A stretch of 49,879 nucleotides of DNA from Polaromonas sp. YR568 (GCA_945878995.1 CAMCUN010000022.1:1-49879), one strand, 5' to 3'. Counted from the stretch's first letter, positions 1 to 8,374 are shown. Numbers and translations are program-made. Notes: a model not told the origin generated them from the sequence alone.

Positions 1-45
1 TCCGAACTTGAAACCGATGTCCTTGCGACGGAGACTGCCACATGA
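1..45 (+). CDS. 2-oxoacid dehydrogenase E1 alpha subunit, C-terminal tail (partial)
   Basis: Only the last 14 codons are inside the window, ending in TGA at 43-45. The frame is open from base 1, and its stop overlaps the start of the E1-beta gene as ATGA, the usual sign of translational coupling. The assignment as the thiamine-diphosphate-binding alpha subunit is inferred from this coupling, because E1-alpha normally precedes E1-beta in heterotetrameric dehydrogenases. The 14 residues carry no diagnostic motif. Confidence 0.6.
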   Translation, partial: SELETDVLATETAT

Positions 46-1061
46 ATTCCACAACAGATGTCAGCAGGGTTGCTGAAGAAATTAAAAAGATGAATCTGGC
101 CCAAGCGATCACCATGGCGCTAGACGATGCCATGGCGCTAGATCCAACGGTTATCGTCTTGGGTGAGGATGTTGCCGATAAGCAGGGTGGTGGTGTTTTT
201 AAATGCACAACTGGGCTGTCGACCAAGCATGGAGAGCATCGGGTGCGCTCCACGCCCATTTCCGAGCAAGCGATTGTGGGTGCTGCGATTGGGGCCGCCC
301 TCGCTGGCATGCGCCCAGTCGCCGAAATCATGCTCATGAATTTCATGACGGTTTCGATGGACCAAATTGTTAATCATGCGGCAAAGCTGCGGTATATGAC
401 GGGCGGTCAAACTCATGTGCCATTGACCATACGCACCACCACCGGCGCAGGATTTGGCACTGGGGGCCAACATTCAGATTATTTGGAGGCCTGGTTCGCT
501 CATACCGCCGGTCTTCAGGTGGTCGCGCCATCGAGTCCTGCAGATGCTTATGGTTTGTTGCTCTCATGTATTTTCGATGACGATCCCTGTATTTTCATTG
601 AAAACATGCCTTTGTATTTTGTGCCCGGAATTGCCCCGATACCCGGCGCACGGGTACCGATAGGTAAGGCCAATGTACTCCGTGCTGGCACGGACGCGAC
701 CGTGGTCAGTTATAGCCGCACCCTTCACGATGTGATAGTCGTTGCTGACCAGTTGGCCAAAGAGGGCATTTCGCTGGAGATCATAGACCTGCGCACGATT
801 TCGCCACTCGATATGCCAACACTTTGTCAATCGGTGGCCAAGACCAGGCGCGCGGTGATCGTGCATGAAGCCAACGTGGATTTTGGAATAGGTGCCGAGA
901 TTGCAGCCCAATTACACAGGGAACTGTTTGACACGCTCAAGGCGCCAGTCCTTCGGGTGGGATCCATGCGCTCCCCTGTGCCCTATTCCAAGCCACTGGA
1001 GGCTGCATTTGTTCCGACTCCGGAGCGAATCACGGCAGCGATACGGCAAGTTCTCAAATAG
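42..1061 (+). CDS. 2-oxoacid dehydrogenase (AcoB/PdhB-like) E1 beta subunit
   Basis: A 339-residue protein of the transketolase-like pyrimidine-binding family with a C-terminal transketolase domain. With E1-alpha it should form the thiamine-diphosphate heterotetramer that decarboxylates a 2-oxoacid and acylates the lipoyl arm. Visible family marks are VIVLGEDV near residue 40, STPISEQAIVGAAIG, the GGQHSDYLEAWFAH segment that follows the cofactor loop, and VVAPSSPADAYGLL. The ATG at 42 has a GGAG site (31-34) and overlaps the previous stop. The sequence resembles acetoin dehydrogenase and branched pyruvate-dehydrogenase beta subunits, and the substrate cannot be told. Its place in a CoA-dependent catabolic operon argues for a pathway intermediate rather than central pyruvate. 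No E3 gene is in the window. Confidence 0.92.
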   Translation: MNSTTDVSRVAEEIKKMNLAQAITMALDDAMALDPTVIVLGEDVADKQGGGVFKCTTGLSTKHGEHRVRSTPISEQAIVGAAIGAALAGMRPVAEIMLMNFMTVSMDQIVNHAAKLRYMTGGQTHVPLTIRTTTGAGFGTGGQHSDYLEAWFAHTAGLQVVAPSSPADAYGLLLSCIFDDDPCIFIENMPLYFVPGIAPIPGARVPIGKANVLRAGTDATVVSYSRTLHDVIVVADQLAKEGISLEIIDLRTISPLDMPTLCQSVAKTRRAVIVHEANVDFGIGAEIAAQLHRELFDTLKAPVLRVGSMRSPVPYSKPLEAAFVPTPERITAAIRQVLK

Positions 1062-1082
1062 TAAAAAATCAGTGCGGAGACA

Positions 1083-1316
1083 GTGGTGACTACACAAATA
1101 ATTCTGCCCAAGCTTGGGTTTTCAGTGAATGAGGCTTTGTTGGCCGAATGGATGATCAGCGATGGCGCTGCGGTCGCTGCCGGCCAACCGCTCTACGCGA
1201 TCGAAAGCGAAAAGTCGGTCGAGGAAATTGAAGCGCCGGTCTCAGGTGTTCTTAAGATACTCTCACCTGCAGGTGAAACCTATATTGTCGGTACGGTGAT
1301 CGGCGAAATCGTATGA
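1083..1316 (+). CDS. Free-standing lipoyl-domain carrier protein
   Basis: A 77-residue protein that is a single biotinyl/lipoyl domain and nothing else. The predicted lipoylated lysine is K44 in IESEKSVEE, the position of the ETDKA motif of E2 proteins. The start is GTG at 1083 (a second GTG follows directly) with GGAG at 1076-1079. The stop overlaps the ATG of the E2 catalytic protein as ATGA, so the two halves of a normal E2 are made as separate, coupled polypeptides. It should carry acyl groups from E1 to E2. A biotin carrier is the alternative, but no carboxylase is nearby and the E1/E2 neighbours fit lipoate. The split from E2 is unusual (see findings). Confidence 0.85.
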   Translation: MVTTQIILPKLGFSVNEALLAEWMISDGAAVAAGQPLYAIESEKSVEEIEAPVSGVLKILSPAGETYIVGTVIGEIV

Positions 1317-2071
1317 CCTCAGAGGTGCAAGCCAGCCTTGTCTGGCCGGCGAACCTTCCCCCCATGCCATCGGTCGACTTTGGCAAATTCGGCATGGTCG
1401 AATCTGTTGCTCTTTCACGCCAGCAAAAGCTGGTCTCATCTTTTCTGTCGAGGAACTGGGCACAGATTCCACATGTGACCCATCATGATGAAGTCGATAT
1501 TGATTTGCTTGAATTAAACCGCAAGCAGATGGGTGAGAAATTGGGCATCAAGCTCACGCCAGTTCCTTACCTTATTAAAGCTGTAGCTCGCGCATTGGCC
1601 GCATTCCCACGTTTCAATGCATCGCTTGCGGATGATGGCGAAACCTTGATATTAAAGCAGTATTTCCATATTGGTGTGGCTGTCGAAACCGGACAAGGGC
1701 TGCTGGTACCGGTGTTGCGGGACTGCGATAAAAAATCGATTCCCGAGCTTTCAGCAGAATTGAATGACAAGGCATCGCGCGCCCGCGGCAGGGGTTTGCC
1801 GATGTCGGAAATGTCGGGTGGATGTTTCTCGATCAGCTCGCTCGGATCGATAGGCGGGACAGGCTTTACACCCATCATTAACGCCCCCGAACTGGCCATT
1901 CTTGGTGTGAGCCGCGCTACTGAAAAGCTCATGTTGCGCGACGGCAAGCTTGTCGCTGCGTCGATGCTGCCCTTGTCCTTGAGCTATGACCACCGCGTCA
2001 TCAATGGAGCTGATGCAGCGCGCTTCTTGCGCTTCATTGCCGAGCAGTTGGCTGAACCTGGCGACTTATAA
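1313..2071 (+). CDS. 2-oxoacid dehydrogenase E2 acyltransferase, catalytic domain only
   Basis: A 252-residue chloramphenicol-acetyltransferase-fold domain that moves the acyl group from lipoate to CoA. It matches the catalytic core of pyruvate-type E2 proteins: IPHVTHHDEVDI near residue 55, FPRFNASL, GLLVPVLRD, the FSISSLGSIGGTGFTPIIN segment, and a C-terminal DHRVINGADAARF. The active-site HxxxDG motif reads HRVING here, with Asn for Asp. The same substitution is natural in Azotobacter vinelandii E2p (Asn614), so activity is plausible. There is no lipoyl domain and no recognisable peripheral-subunit-binding domain, only a Pro-rich start of about 20 residues. How E1 or E3 docks is therefore unclear. 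Confidence 0.9.
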   Translation: MTSEVQASLVWPANLPPMPSVDFGKFGMVESVALSRQQKLVSSFLSRNWAQIPHVTHHDEVDIDLLELNRKQMGEKLGIKLTPVPYLIKAVARALAAFPRFNASLADDGETLILKQYFHIGVAVETGQGLLVPVLRDCDKKSIPELSAELNDKASRARGRGLPMSEMSGGCFSISSLGSIGGTGFTPIINAPELAILGVSRATEKLMLRDGKLVAASMLPLSLSYDHRVINGADAARFLRFIAEQLAEPGDL

Positions 2072-2082
2072 AAGGAGATGAA

Positions 2083-2862
2083 ATGAGAAATACGATCGAA
2101 CAACGCTTTTCAGTTGCTGGCCGGGTTGCCTTGGTCACCGGCGCCGGCTCCGGTATTGGTGCTCATTTTGCGACCATGCTAGCGGAGCATGGCGTCAGGG
2201 TGGCCGTCGCAGGTCGCCGCATGGACCGCCTTGAGGCGGTTGCAAGCAATATCAATTCTGAAGGAGGTAGCGCTATCGCTTGCGTGATGGATGTGTCTGA
2301 CCGCGACTCCATCAAGCGGGCATTCGATGCGATCGAGGATCGCTGGGGGGCTGTCGACATCTTGGTCAACAACGCAGGGCAGACCTCTCGCACCAGTTTT
2401 GTGGACATGGCTCCTGAAGAATGGACATCTGTTATCGATGTCAATCTTTCTGCCCCTTATTTCGTTTCCAAGGAAATGGCGGTGCGTCTCATCGCCAAAG
2501 GTCAAAAAGGTGCAGTCGTGAATATCGCCTCCATCCTTGGAAAAGGGGCTATACAGAATTTTTCCAGCTACGGCACCAGCAAAGGCGCCTTGATCCAACT
2601 GACAAAGTACTTGGCCATGGACTTGTTGCCCCATCACATACGCGTCAATGCCATTGCGCCTGGTTATTTTCCGTCCGAGATGACGAATCCGTTCTTCGAA
2701 ACCGATTTGGGTAAGCAGGCGATAGCCTCTTTGCCACCAAAACGGCTGGGCCGCGTGGAAGAACTCGACGGCGCACTGCTGCTGCTGGTCAGTGAGGCGG
2801 GTTCCTACATCAATGCAACCACCATTACGGTGGATTACGGTCATTCAGAACGTCTGTCCTGA
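2083..2862 (+). CDS. Short-chain dehydrogenase/reductase (classical SDR)
   Basis: A 259-residue NAD(P)-dependent oxidoreductase. It has the TGAGSGIG cofactor loop at residues 19-26, NNAG at 96-99, and the catalytic set Asn121, Ser150, Tyr163 and Lys167 (YGTSK). A strong AAAGGAG site lies just upstream of the ATG, 11 bases after the E2 stop, so it is in the same operon. It probably oxidises a hydroxyl on the substrate or on a CoA intermediate. The specific substrate is not visible. About 200 bases without a convincing gene separate it from the next gene, the loosest junction of this operon. Confidence 0.88.
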   Translation: MRNTIEQRFSVAGRVALVTGAGSGIGAHFATMLAEHGVRVAVAGRRMDRLEAVASNINSEGGSAIACVMDVSDRDSIKRAFDAIEDRWGAVDILVNNAGQTSRTSFVDMAPEEWTSVIDVNLSAPYFVSKEMAVRLIAKGQKGAVVNIASILGKGAIQNFSSYGTSKGALIQLTKYLAMDLLPHHIRVNAIAPGYFPSEMTNPFFETDLGKQAIASLPPKRLGRVEELDGALLLLVSEAGSYINATTITVDYGHSERLS

Positions 2863-3068
2863 ATCATATTTATTGTGCAAAAAATGTCAGCATTTATGAC
2901 GATTTATTCACAGGCGCGCCATAGCGAGGCCACACCGGGTATGAATTGGCGCGGCGTTCCTTGCTGGAACCATGGGCGGTGGGCTGCTTGTTATCAAGCA
3001 GATGACAAAAGACGAAGGTCAGCCCATTGTTTTTTCGTCTGCGAGCACACCGTTCCAGAGGTATCCAG

Positions 3069-3515
3069 ATGAATCAGCAAGCCAGGCTATCCTGCCCTCA
3101 CTTGGTGGCGCCTGATGGCCACTCATTGCAACTTGTCGGCAGCCGCTGCACCCGCTGCGGTGAGATTTATTTCCCGTCTTGTCATGCTTGTACTCGTTGC
3201 AGCCATACCCTGTTCGAGGTTCATCCTCTCGGCGCCTCAGGGATTCTTTGGTCATGGACCGTTCAGGGTTTTTTGCCGAAGTCGCCCTATAACAGCGGCG
3301 AGACCGAGGCCACCTTTAAGCCGTATGGCGTTGGCTATGTGGAGATGCCCTCAGGCATCAAGATTGAGAGCCGCCTTATCGCCGATGACATCAGGCGTTT
3401 GCAGATCGGTATGCCCATGCAACTGACGCTGGAGAACTACCGGACTGACGAGCAGGGCCAGATTTGGTCAACTTTTGCATTTTGTGCGGTTTTGGAGAAC
3501 TCTGATGCGCAATGA
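3069..3515 (+). CDS. DUF35 OB-fold zinc-ribbon protein, partner of the thiolase-like protein
   Basis: A 148-residue protein with an N-terminal zinc ribbon (CTRCG and CHACTRC) followed by an OB-fold region containing GYVEMPSGIKIESRL, the layout of DUF35/ChsH2-type proteins. The start at ATG 3069 is preferred over the upstream in-frame start because the zinc ribbon then sits about 25 residues in, as is usual, and AGAGG lies upstream. It overlaps the next gene by 11 bases. In known systems a DUF35 protein binds a thiolase-fold protein of the Ltp2 group and is needed for aldol cleavage of an acyl-CoA side chain. The same partnership is inferred here from the coupling. A lone DUF35 without a fused MaoC hydratase is one variant of that pair. 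Confidence 0.85.
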   Translation: MNQQARLSCPHLVAPDGHSLQLVGSRCTRCGEIYFPSCHACTRCSHTLFEVHPLGASGILWSWTVQGFLPKSPYNSGETEATFKPYGVGYVEMPSGIKIESRLIADDIRRLQIGMPMQLTLENYRTDEQGQIWSTFAFCAVLENSDAQ

Positions 3516-4653
3516 CGTGGCCATCATCGGTGTGGGTATGCATCAATTCGGCAGGACCGAAAGTGTATCGGGACTGGAGCAGGGCGCTGTGGCCGTGCGA
3601 AACGCGCTTCTCGATGCAGGGCTCACTTGGCAACAAGTGGGTGTGGCCTATGGAGGCAGCCAGGACGCTGGCAATGCGGATGCATTGACCAATTTGCTCG
3701 GCTTGACTGGGCTGCCATTTGTCAACGTGGCCAATGGGTGTGCAACGGGGGGCAGCGCACTGGCCAGCGTGATAGCCGCCATTCAGTCGGGTATGGCAGA
3801 CATTGGCGTGGCCGTTGGTTTTGACAAGCATCCCCGTGGGGCCTTTAACCCACAGCCCTCGCAGTGGGGGCTGGAGGATTGGTACGGCGAGACCGGGTTG
3901 ATGCTGACAACCCAGTTTTTTGCCCTGAAGACCCAACGCTATATGCACGACCACGGCCTGAGCGAGGATGCATTGATCCGATCGGCGCAGCGTGCCTTCC
4001 GCAATGGATCTATCAATCCGCAGGCTTGGCGCCAGCGTGAATTGAGCTACGAGGAAATCGCCAACTCCGCCCCTGTCAGTCTTCCCCTGCGCAAGTTCAT
4101 GTTCTGCAATCCAGGCGAAGGCGGTGCCGCCCTCGTGTTATGCAAGTCGGCCGATGCTCATCGCTACAGCAGCAAGCCCATCATCGTCAAGGCGGCGGCC
4201 CTGCGAAGTCGATATCACGGATCGTTCGAGGTGTTCAGCCCCTCGCTGGTGGCCGATGCGGCGCAGTCTCCTACGGTGACAGCATCCAAGGCTGCCTATG
4301 AAGCGGCCGGCGTCGGGCCATCCGATATCGATGTGATTCAGCTGCAAGACACTGACTCGGGATCCGAACTGATCCATATCGCAGAGAACGGCTTTTGCGA
4401 GCATGGTGAGCAAAATCACCTGCTGCGCCATGGCCAGACTGATATAGGCGGTCGCCTGCCCGTCAATACAGATGGCGGCTGTCTGGCCAACGGTGAGCCC
4501 GTGGGTGCATCGGGGCTTAGACAAGTCATTGAAATATGCCGGCAATTGCGTCAGGAAGCTGGCCGACGGCAGGTTCCTGGGCAGCCAAAGCTGGGCTACA
4601 CCCACGTCTATGGTGCGCCGGGCGTCAGTAGCGTGACGATTCTTCAGCGCTAG
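3505..4653 (+). CDS. Thiolase-fold lipid-transfer protein / probable retro-aldolase (Ltp2-like)
   Basis: A 382-residue SCP-x/Ltp-type thiolase-fold protein. ATG 3505 has GGAG at 3493-3496 and gives the typical N-terminus DVAIIGVGMHQFGR. Cys79 in VANGCATGG is at the place of the thiolase nucleophile. The later thiolase motifs are changed: the GHP histidine is replaced (NGEPVGASG, Glu331), and the C-terminal end (VYGAPGVSSVTILQR) lacks the second catalytic Cys. These losses are known in thiolase-like proteins that act as aldolases with a DUF35 partner, which is encoded directly upstream with an 11-base overlap. The likely role is release of acetyl-CoA or propionyl-CoA from a beta-hydroxyacyl-CoA, leaving a ketone or aldehyde. 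A degradative thiolase is less likely. Confidence 0.85.
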   Translation: MRNDVAIIGVGMHQFGRTESVSGLEQGAVAVRNALLDAGLTWQQVGVAYGGSQDAGNADALTNLLGLTGLPFVNVANGCATGGSALASVIAAIQSGMADIGVAVGFDKHPRGAFNPQPSQWGLEDWYGETGLMLTTQFFALKTQRYMHDHGLSEDALIRSAQRAFRNGSINPQAWRQRELSYEEIANSAPVSLPLRKFMFCNPGEGGAALVLCKSADAHRYSSKPIIVKAAALRSRYHGSFEVFSPSLVADAAQSPTVTASKAAYEAAGVGPSDIDVIQLQDTDSGSELIHIAENGFCEHGEQNHLLRHGQTDIGGRLPVNTDGGCLANGEPVGASGLRQVIEICRQLRQEAGRRQVPGQPKLGYTHVYGAPGVSSVTILQR

Positions 4654-4707
4654 ACCTTGTTGCAAGGGTCAGCACCGCAGCTTAATCGCTTTCTTACAGG
4701 AGCAACC

Positions 4708-6108
4708 ATGAACTCAATTTCCAAAAGAGAATTTACTGAACTGACTCAGGACGATGTCGGCGATCCTGGGGTCTTCCAGCGCTTGCTGGCCCAGGAAACG
4801 GTTCCGGTGCCAGAGTTTCTGAAACCCTCCCACCCTGGCTTCAGTGATGTGGACATGCCGATCTGGCGCTACACCTCGCGCGAGTTTCACAGGCTGGAAG
4901 CTGAAAAGATGTGGTCAAAGGTCTGGCAATTTGTAGGCCGCACAGACCAGATACCGAATGCCGGTGACAACATCGTGTATGACATTGTGGATCAATCAGT
5001 GGTGGTGATCCGAGGCGACGATGGGGTGATTCGTGGCTTTCACAATTCCTGTTTGCATCGCGGCCGCGCTTTGCGCACGGCCAGCGGCTCTACCGCTGTA
5101 TTAAAGTGTCCTTACCATGGCTTCACCTGGGACGTCTGTGGAAAGTTCAAGAGCCTGCCCAGCGCCTGGGACTTCTGCCACCTGAAAGAGCAGGACCTGT
5201 CCTTGCCTCAGGTGCGGGTCGATACTTGGGCCGGCTTTGTATTCATTAACTTTGACGCTGACGCAGCACCGCTGCTCGATTATCTTGATGTGCTGCCTGA
5301 ACACTTCAAGGCCTACTTTTTTGATCGGGCCTACATCCAGGCGCATGTCCAACGAAAAATTCCGTGCAACTGGAAAGTGGCACAAGAGGCCTTTATGGAG
5401 TCCATGCATACCCGTGCTACACACCCGCAAATCATGACCTTCACCGGCTGTTTAGACAGTCAATATGACATGTATGGCGACAACCTCAGCCGAAGCATCA
5501 CACCCATGGGTATCGTTGGCCCTCACCTGACGGGCGTTTCGGAAAAGGTCGTGTTGCGCGACATTCTGCAGGAATCTGGTCGCATGGCTTCCAGTGACGC
5601 TGGAAAATACACCCTTCCTGACGGTATGACGGCACGCAAATACATAGGCGAACTGAACCGTGAAATATTTGGCGCGGCTGCGGGTGCGGATCTGGGTCAG
5701 GCCACGCTGGCAGAGCTCGAAGATGCAATTCTTTATTCAGTTTTTCCGAATACCCAGATCTGGGCCGGTTTCGGCAGCAATATTGTGTATCGGGTGATTC
5801 CCGACGGCGACAACCATGAAAGCTGCCTCTTTGACGTGCTGATTTTGGGTCGCCACGCAGAGGGAACGGAGTGTCCTCCAGCCGCGCGAGTGAATCGCCT
5901 CGCCGACGATGCGCCATTTTCGAGCGCTGCAGAAATCGGCGCTCTGGGTGCCGTGTTCGATCAGGACATGCGAAATTTGCCCTACATGATGAAGGGCCTG
6001 AAGGCTTCACACAAGGGAGCGGTGAGTCTCGCGACATACCAGGAGAGCCGAATTCGGCATCACCATGTGACGCTCGACAAATACCTCGGCTTGGATGAAG
6101 TGCGATGA
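4708..6108 (+). CDS. Rieske non-heme iron oxygenase, alpha subunit
   Basis: A 466-residue oxygenase subunit. The [2Fe-2S] Rieske centre is Cys115-x-His117 and Cys134-x2-His137 (CLHRGR and CPYHGFTWD). The mononuclear iron site includes His234 and His239 in ESMHTRATHP, with Glu231 where many family members have the bridging Asp. ATG 4708 is chosen because ACAGGAG lies at 4696-4702; the open frame extends 17 codons further. It should hydroxylate or dihydroxylate the ring system using electrons from a ferredoxin and reductase. No beta subunit, ferredoxin or reductase gene is in the window, so it is either an alpha-only (KshA- or phthalate-type) enzyme or borrows partners encoded elsewhere. It overlaps the next gene as ATGA. 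Confidence 0.93.
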   Translation: MNSISKREFTELTQDDVGDPGVFQRLLAQETVPVPEFLKPSHPGFSDVDMPIWRYTSREFHRLEAEKMWSKVWQFVGRTDQIPNAGDNIVYDIVDQSVVVIRGDDGVIRGFHNSCLHRGRALRTASGSTAVLKCPYHGFTWDVCGKFKSLPSAWDFCHLKEQDLSLPQVRVDTWAGFVFINFDADAAPLLDYLDVLPEHFKAYFFDRAYIQAHVQRKIPCNWKVAQEAFMESMHTRATHPQIMTFTGCLDSQYDMYGDNLSRSITPMGIVGPHLTGVSEKVVLRDILQESGRMASSDAGKYTLPDGMTARKYIGELNREIFGAAAGADLGQATLAELEDAILYSVFPNTQIWAGFGSNIVYRVIPDGDNHESCLFDVLILGRHAEGTECPPAARVNRLADDAPFSSAAEIGALGAVFDQDMRNLPYMMKGLKASHKGAVSLATYQESRIRHHHVTLDKYLGLDEVR

Positions 6109-7145
6109 ATCAGTTGAACCAACAGTGGCGCTTGGTGGCGCGGCCAGATGGCGAGCTCGCAGCAGAGCATTTCACCATTGTGAGCGCGCCCATGCCCCAG
6201 CCCGGCGCTGGTGAGGTGCTTGTCAGAACGATTTACCTTCTGATTCCGCCTGCCATGCGCATGTGGATGAACGAGCGCGACAGTTACATGCCTGCGCAGA
6301 CCTTGGGCGAGGTGATGAGCGGTATCACACTGGGAGTCGTTGAGAGGTCCAATCATCCAGGATTTGTGCCTGGTATGTACGTGAACGGCATGGGGGGCTG
6401 CCAGGAATGGTTTGTCGCTACAGGCGAACAGCTGATGCCGATTTCTGCACAGGCCGGCGTGCCTCTGGCGGCTTATCGGTCTGTCCTTGATGTCCAGGGG
6501 CTGACAGCTTATTGCGGGTTGACAGAAATCTGTCGTCCGGTTGCCGGACAGACCTTGGTGGTGACTGCAGCCGCTGGCAGCGTAGGTTCGCTCGTCTGCC
6601 AAATTGGCAAGAAGCTGGGCTTGAAGGTGGTCGGCATCGCCGGCGGACCTCAGAAATGCGCCTGGCTTGAGAGGGAGTGTGGCATCGATGCGGTGATCGA
6701 TTACAAGGCCGGTGAGGTGGGGCAAAGGCTGGACGCCTTGTGTCCGCAAGGCATCGACCTTGTTTTTGAAAACGTAGGCGGTGAGATTTTCGACCTGATC
6801 CTCGACCGCATCAACGACCATGCCCGTATTGCGCTGTGCGGCTTGATTTCGAGCTACAACGGCGGTGTCACCCAAAAAACAAGCTCCTTGATGCAGTTGG
6901 TGAATAAGACAGCAACGATGGAAGGGTTCTTGGTGCGCGATTACTTTGGTCGGTATGCCGAGGTGATTCAGCAACTGCAGACCTGGGTACTGGACGGCAG
7001 TCTGAAATGTCAGATTGAAATTCTCGATGGTTTGGACAGCATTGTTGACGCGATGGCCAGGGTGTTTCATGGGAAAAACCAGGGCATTCAATTGGTCAGG
7101 TTGTCTCCAGAAGCAGGCTTGACCCTGCTGCACAACGAAACCTGA
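6105..7145 (+). CDS. Zinc-free MDR NADP-dependent oxidoreductase (CurA/YncB-like)
   Basis: A 346-residue medium-chain reductase. The Rossmann loop is AAAGSVGSLVCQIGKKLG, followed by GIAGGPQKCAWL and the VFENVGGEIFDLIL segment that are typical of the leukotriene-B4-dehydrogenase/CurA group. Zinc-ligand motifs of alcohol dehydrogenases are absent. Members reduce the double bond of alpha,beta-unsaturated ketones or aldehydes with NADPH. The ATG overlaps the Rieske stop by four bases, and the next gene begins two bases after its stop. A paralogue is encoded in the convergent operon at 12900-13919. The likely role is saturation of an enone intermediate. The substrate is not visible. Confidence 0.88.
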   Translation: MNQLNQQWRLVARPDGELAAEHFTIVSAPMPQPGAGEVLVRTIYLLIPPAMRMWMNERDSYMPAQTLGEVMSGITLGVVERSNHPGFVPGMYVNGMGGCQEWFVATGEQLMPISAQAGVPLAAYRSVLDVQGLTAYCGLTEICRPVAGQTLVVTAAAGSVGSLVCQIGKKLGLKVVGIAGGPQKCAWLERECGIDAVIDYKAGEVGQRLDALCPQGIDLVFENVGGEIFDLILDRINDHARIALCGLISSYNGGVTQKTSSLMQLVNKTATMEGFLVRDYFGRYAEVIQQLQTWVLDGSLKCQIEILDGLDSIVDAMARVFHGKNQGIQLVRLSPEAGLTLLHNET

Positions 7146-7147
7146 AC

Positions 7148-8374
7148 ATGAGCGAGCAAGCACAGGCACGCGCTGCCCGATTGCGTGAGGAAATTCAGGA
7201 TTTTTGCGCCAAGACCGTGCCTAAGGCCTTGCGCGAGAAGTCGCGCCGCCATCAGGTATTGGGCAAGGAAGACTATGTGCAGTGGATGCGACTGCTCCAT
7301 CAACAGGGTTGGGCGGTGGCTCACTGGCCTCTTGCCTATGGGGGCCAAGCCTGGTCGATGTTAGAGCGCTTCGTATTCGAAGATGAACTGGCGCGCCAGG
7401 GCATGCCTTGGGTGATCCCTTTTGGGGTCAAATACGTTGGGCCCGTCATTTACACCTATGGGTCGCAGGCGCAGAAACAGCGCTTTTTGCCGCCCATCGT
7501 CAATACCGATGAGTTCTGGGCCCAGGGTTATTCCGAGCCACAGGCCGGATCCGACCTGGCCAGCCTGCGCACGACGGCCGTGCGCGACGGCGATGAGTAT
7601 GTGGTCAATGGGCAAAAGGTTTGGACCACCTACGCGCATTGGGCCGACTGGCTGTTCTGTTTGGTCCGAACCGCAGTTTCGCCCTCGGATTCAGTCATCA
7701 GTGGCGAAAAGGGGCGCCCCCAAAACGCCATCTCTTTTTTGCTGATCGATATGAAGAGCCCCGGGGTGACGGTCAGAAAAATCGGAACCATGGATGGCTT
7801 TCATCATGTCAACGAGGTGTGGTTGGAGGATGTTCGTGTGCCAGCCGAAAACTTGATTGGCGAGGAGGGCGGCGGCTGGACCTATGCCAAATTCCTGCTC
7901 CAAAATGAACGCACCACCGGCTCTCTGGTGGGCATGGCCTGGCATGCGCTTGACCGTGCGCAAGAACTCGCCGCAACATTGCCAGATGGCCGAGGTGGTT
8001 TCCTTGGCGACAGCCCTCTGGTGCGACATCGATTGGGTGAGTTCGATCTGCGTCTGCTGGCCCTTGAGCAGACCGCGTATCGCGCGGTGAGGGCAATGAG
8101 TGAGGCCACGGACAACGGTGGCGAAGCCTCCTTGATCAAGATTCGTGGCCCTGAGCTCCACCAAGACATCGCCGAGGCCTGCATTGATCTCTTGGGCCAT
8201 GCCGGTATGGCCTATGACCCGGTGTCCCTGCATTCGGCTGGTTTGCCGCCCCTGGGCCCAGATGATGCCGGAGGGCTGATCAAGGACCATTTGTACAACC
8301 GCGCCAGCACGATCTTTGGCGGCTCGTCTGAGATTCAGCGCAACATCATCGCTAAAACGGTATGCGGACTGTGA
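7148..8374 (+). CDS. Acyl-CoA dehydrogenase, first subunit of an adjacent pair
   Basis: A 408-residue FAD acyl-CoA dehydrogenase with a full N-terminal, middle and C-terminal layout. Visible marks are AYGGQAWS, the FAD-contact block GYSEPQAGSDLASLRT, VNGQKVWTTYA, and the C-terminal TIFGGSSEIQRNIIAK. The short-chain/medium-chain catalytic Glu of the YEGT motif is replaced by Gly here, as in long-chain and steroid-type members that take the base from another position. The gene overlaps a second acyl-CoA dehydrogenase gene by 13 bases. Such pairs form alpha2-beta2 enzymes in steroid side-chain degradation (ChsE1-ChsE2 type), and the same is inferred here. It would introduce the 2,3-double bond in a CoA-activated side chain. 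Confidence 0.9.
   Translation: MSEQAQARAARLREEIQDFCAKTVPKALREKSRRHQVLGKEDYVQWMRLLHQQGWAVAHWPLAYGGQAWSMLERFVFEDELARQGMPWVIPFGVKYVGPVIYTYGSQAQKQRFLPPIVNTDEFWAQGYSEPQAGSDLASLRTTAVRDGDEYVVNGQKVWTTYAHWADWLFCLVRTAVSPSDSVISGEKGRPQNAISFLLIDMKSPGVTVRKIGTMDGFHHVNEVWLEDVRVPAENLIGEEGGGWTYAKFLLQNERTTGSLVGMAWHALDRAQELAATLPDGRGGFLGDSPLVRHRLGEFDLRLLALEQTAYRAVRAMSEATDNGGEASLIKIRGPELHQDIAEACIDLLGHAGMAYDPVSLHSAGLPPLGPDDAGGLIKDHLYNRASTIFGGSSEIQRNIIAKTVCGL

Noticed and set aside
2972..3115. A 47-codon frame (GGGLLVIKQMTKDEGQP and onward) between the SDR and DUF35 genes.
   Set aside because: It overlaps the DUF35 gene, has no ribosome site of note and matches no family I recognise, so it may be chance.
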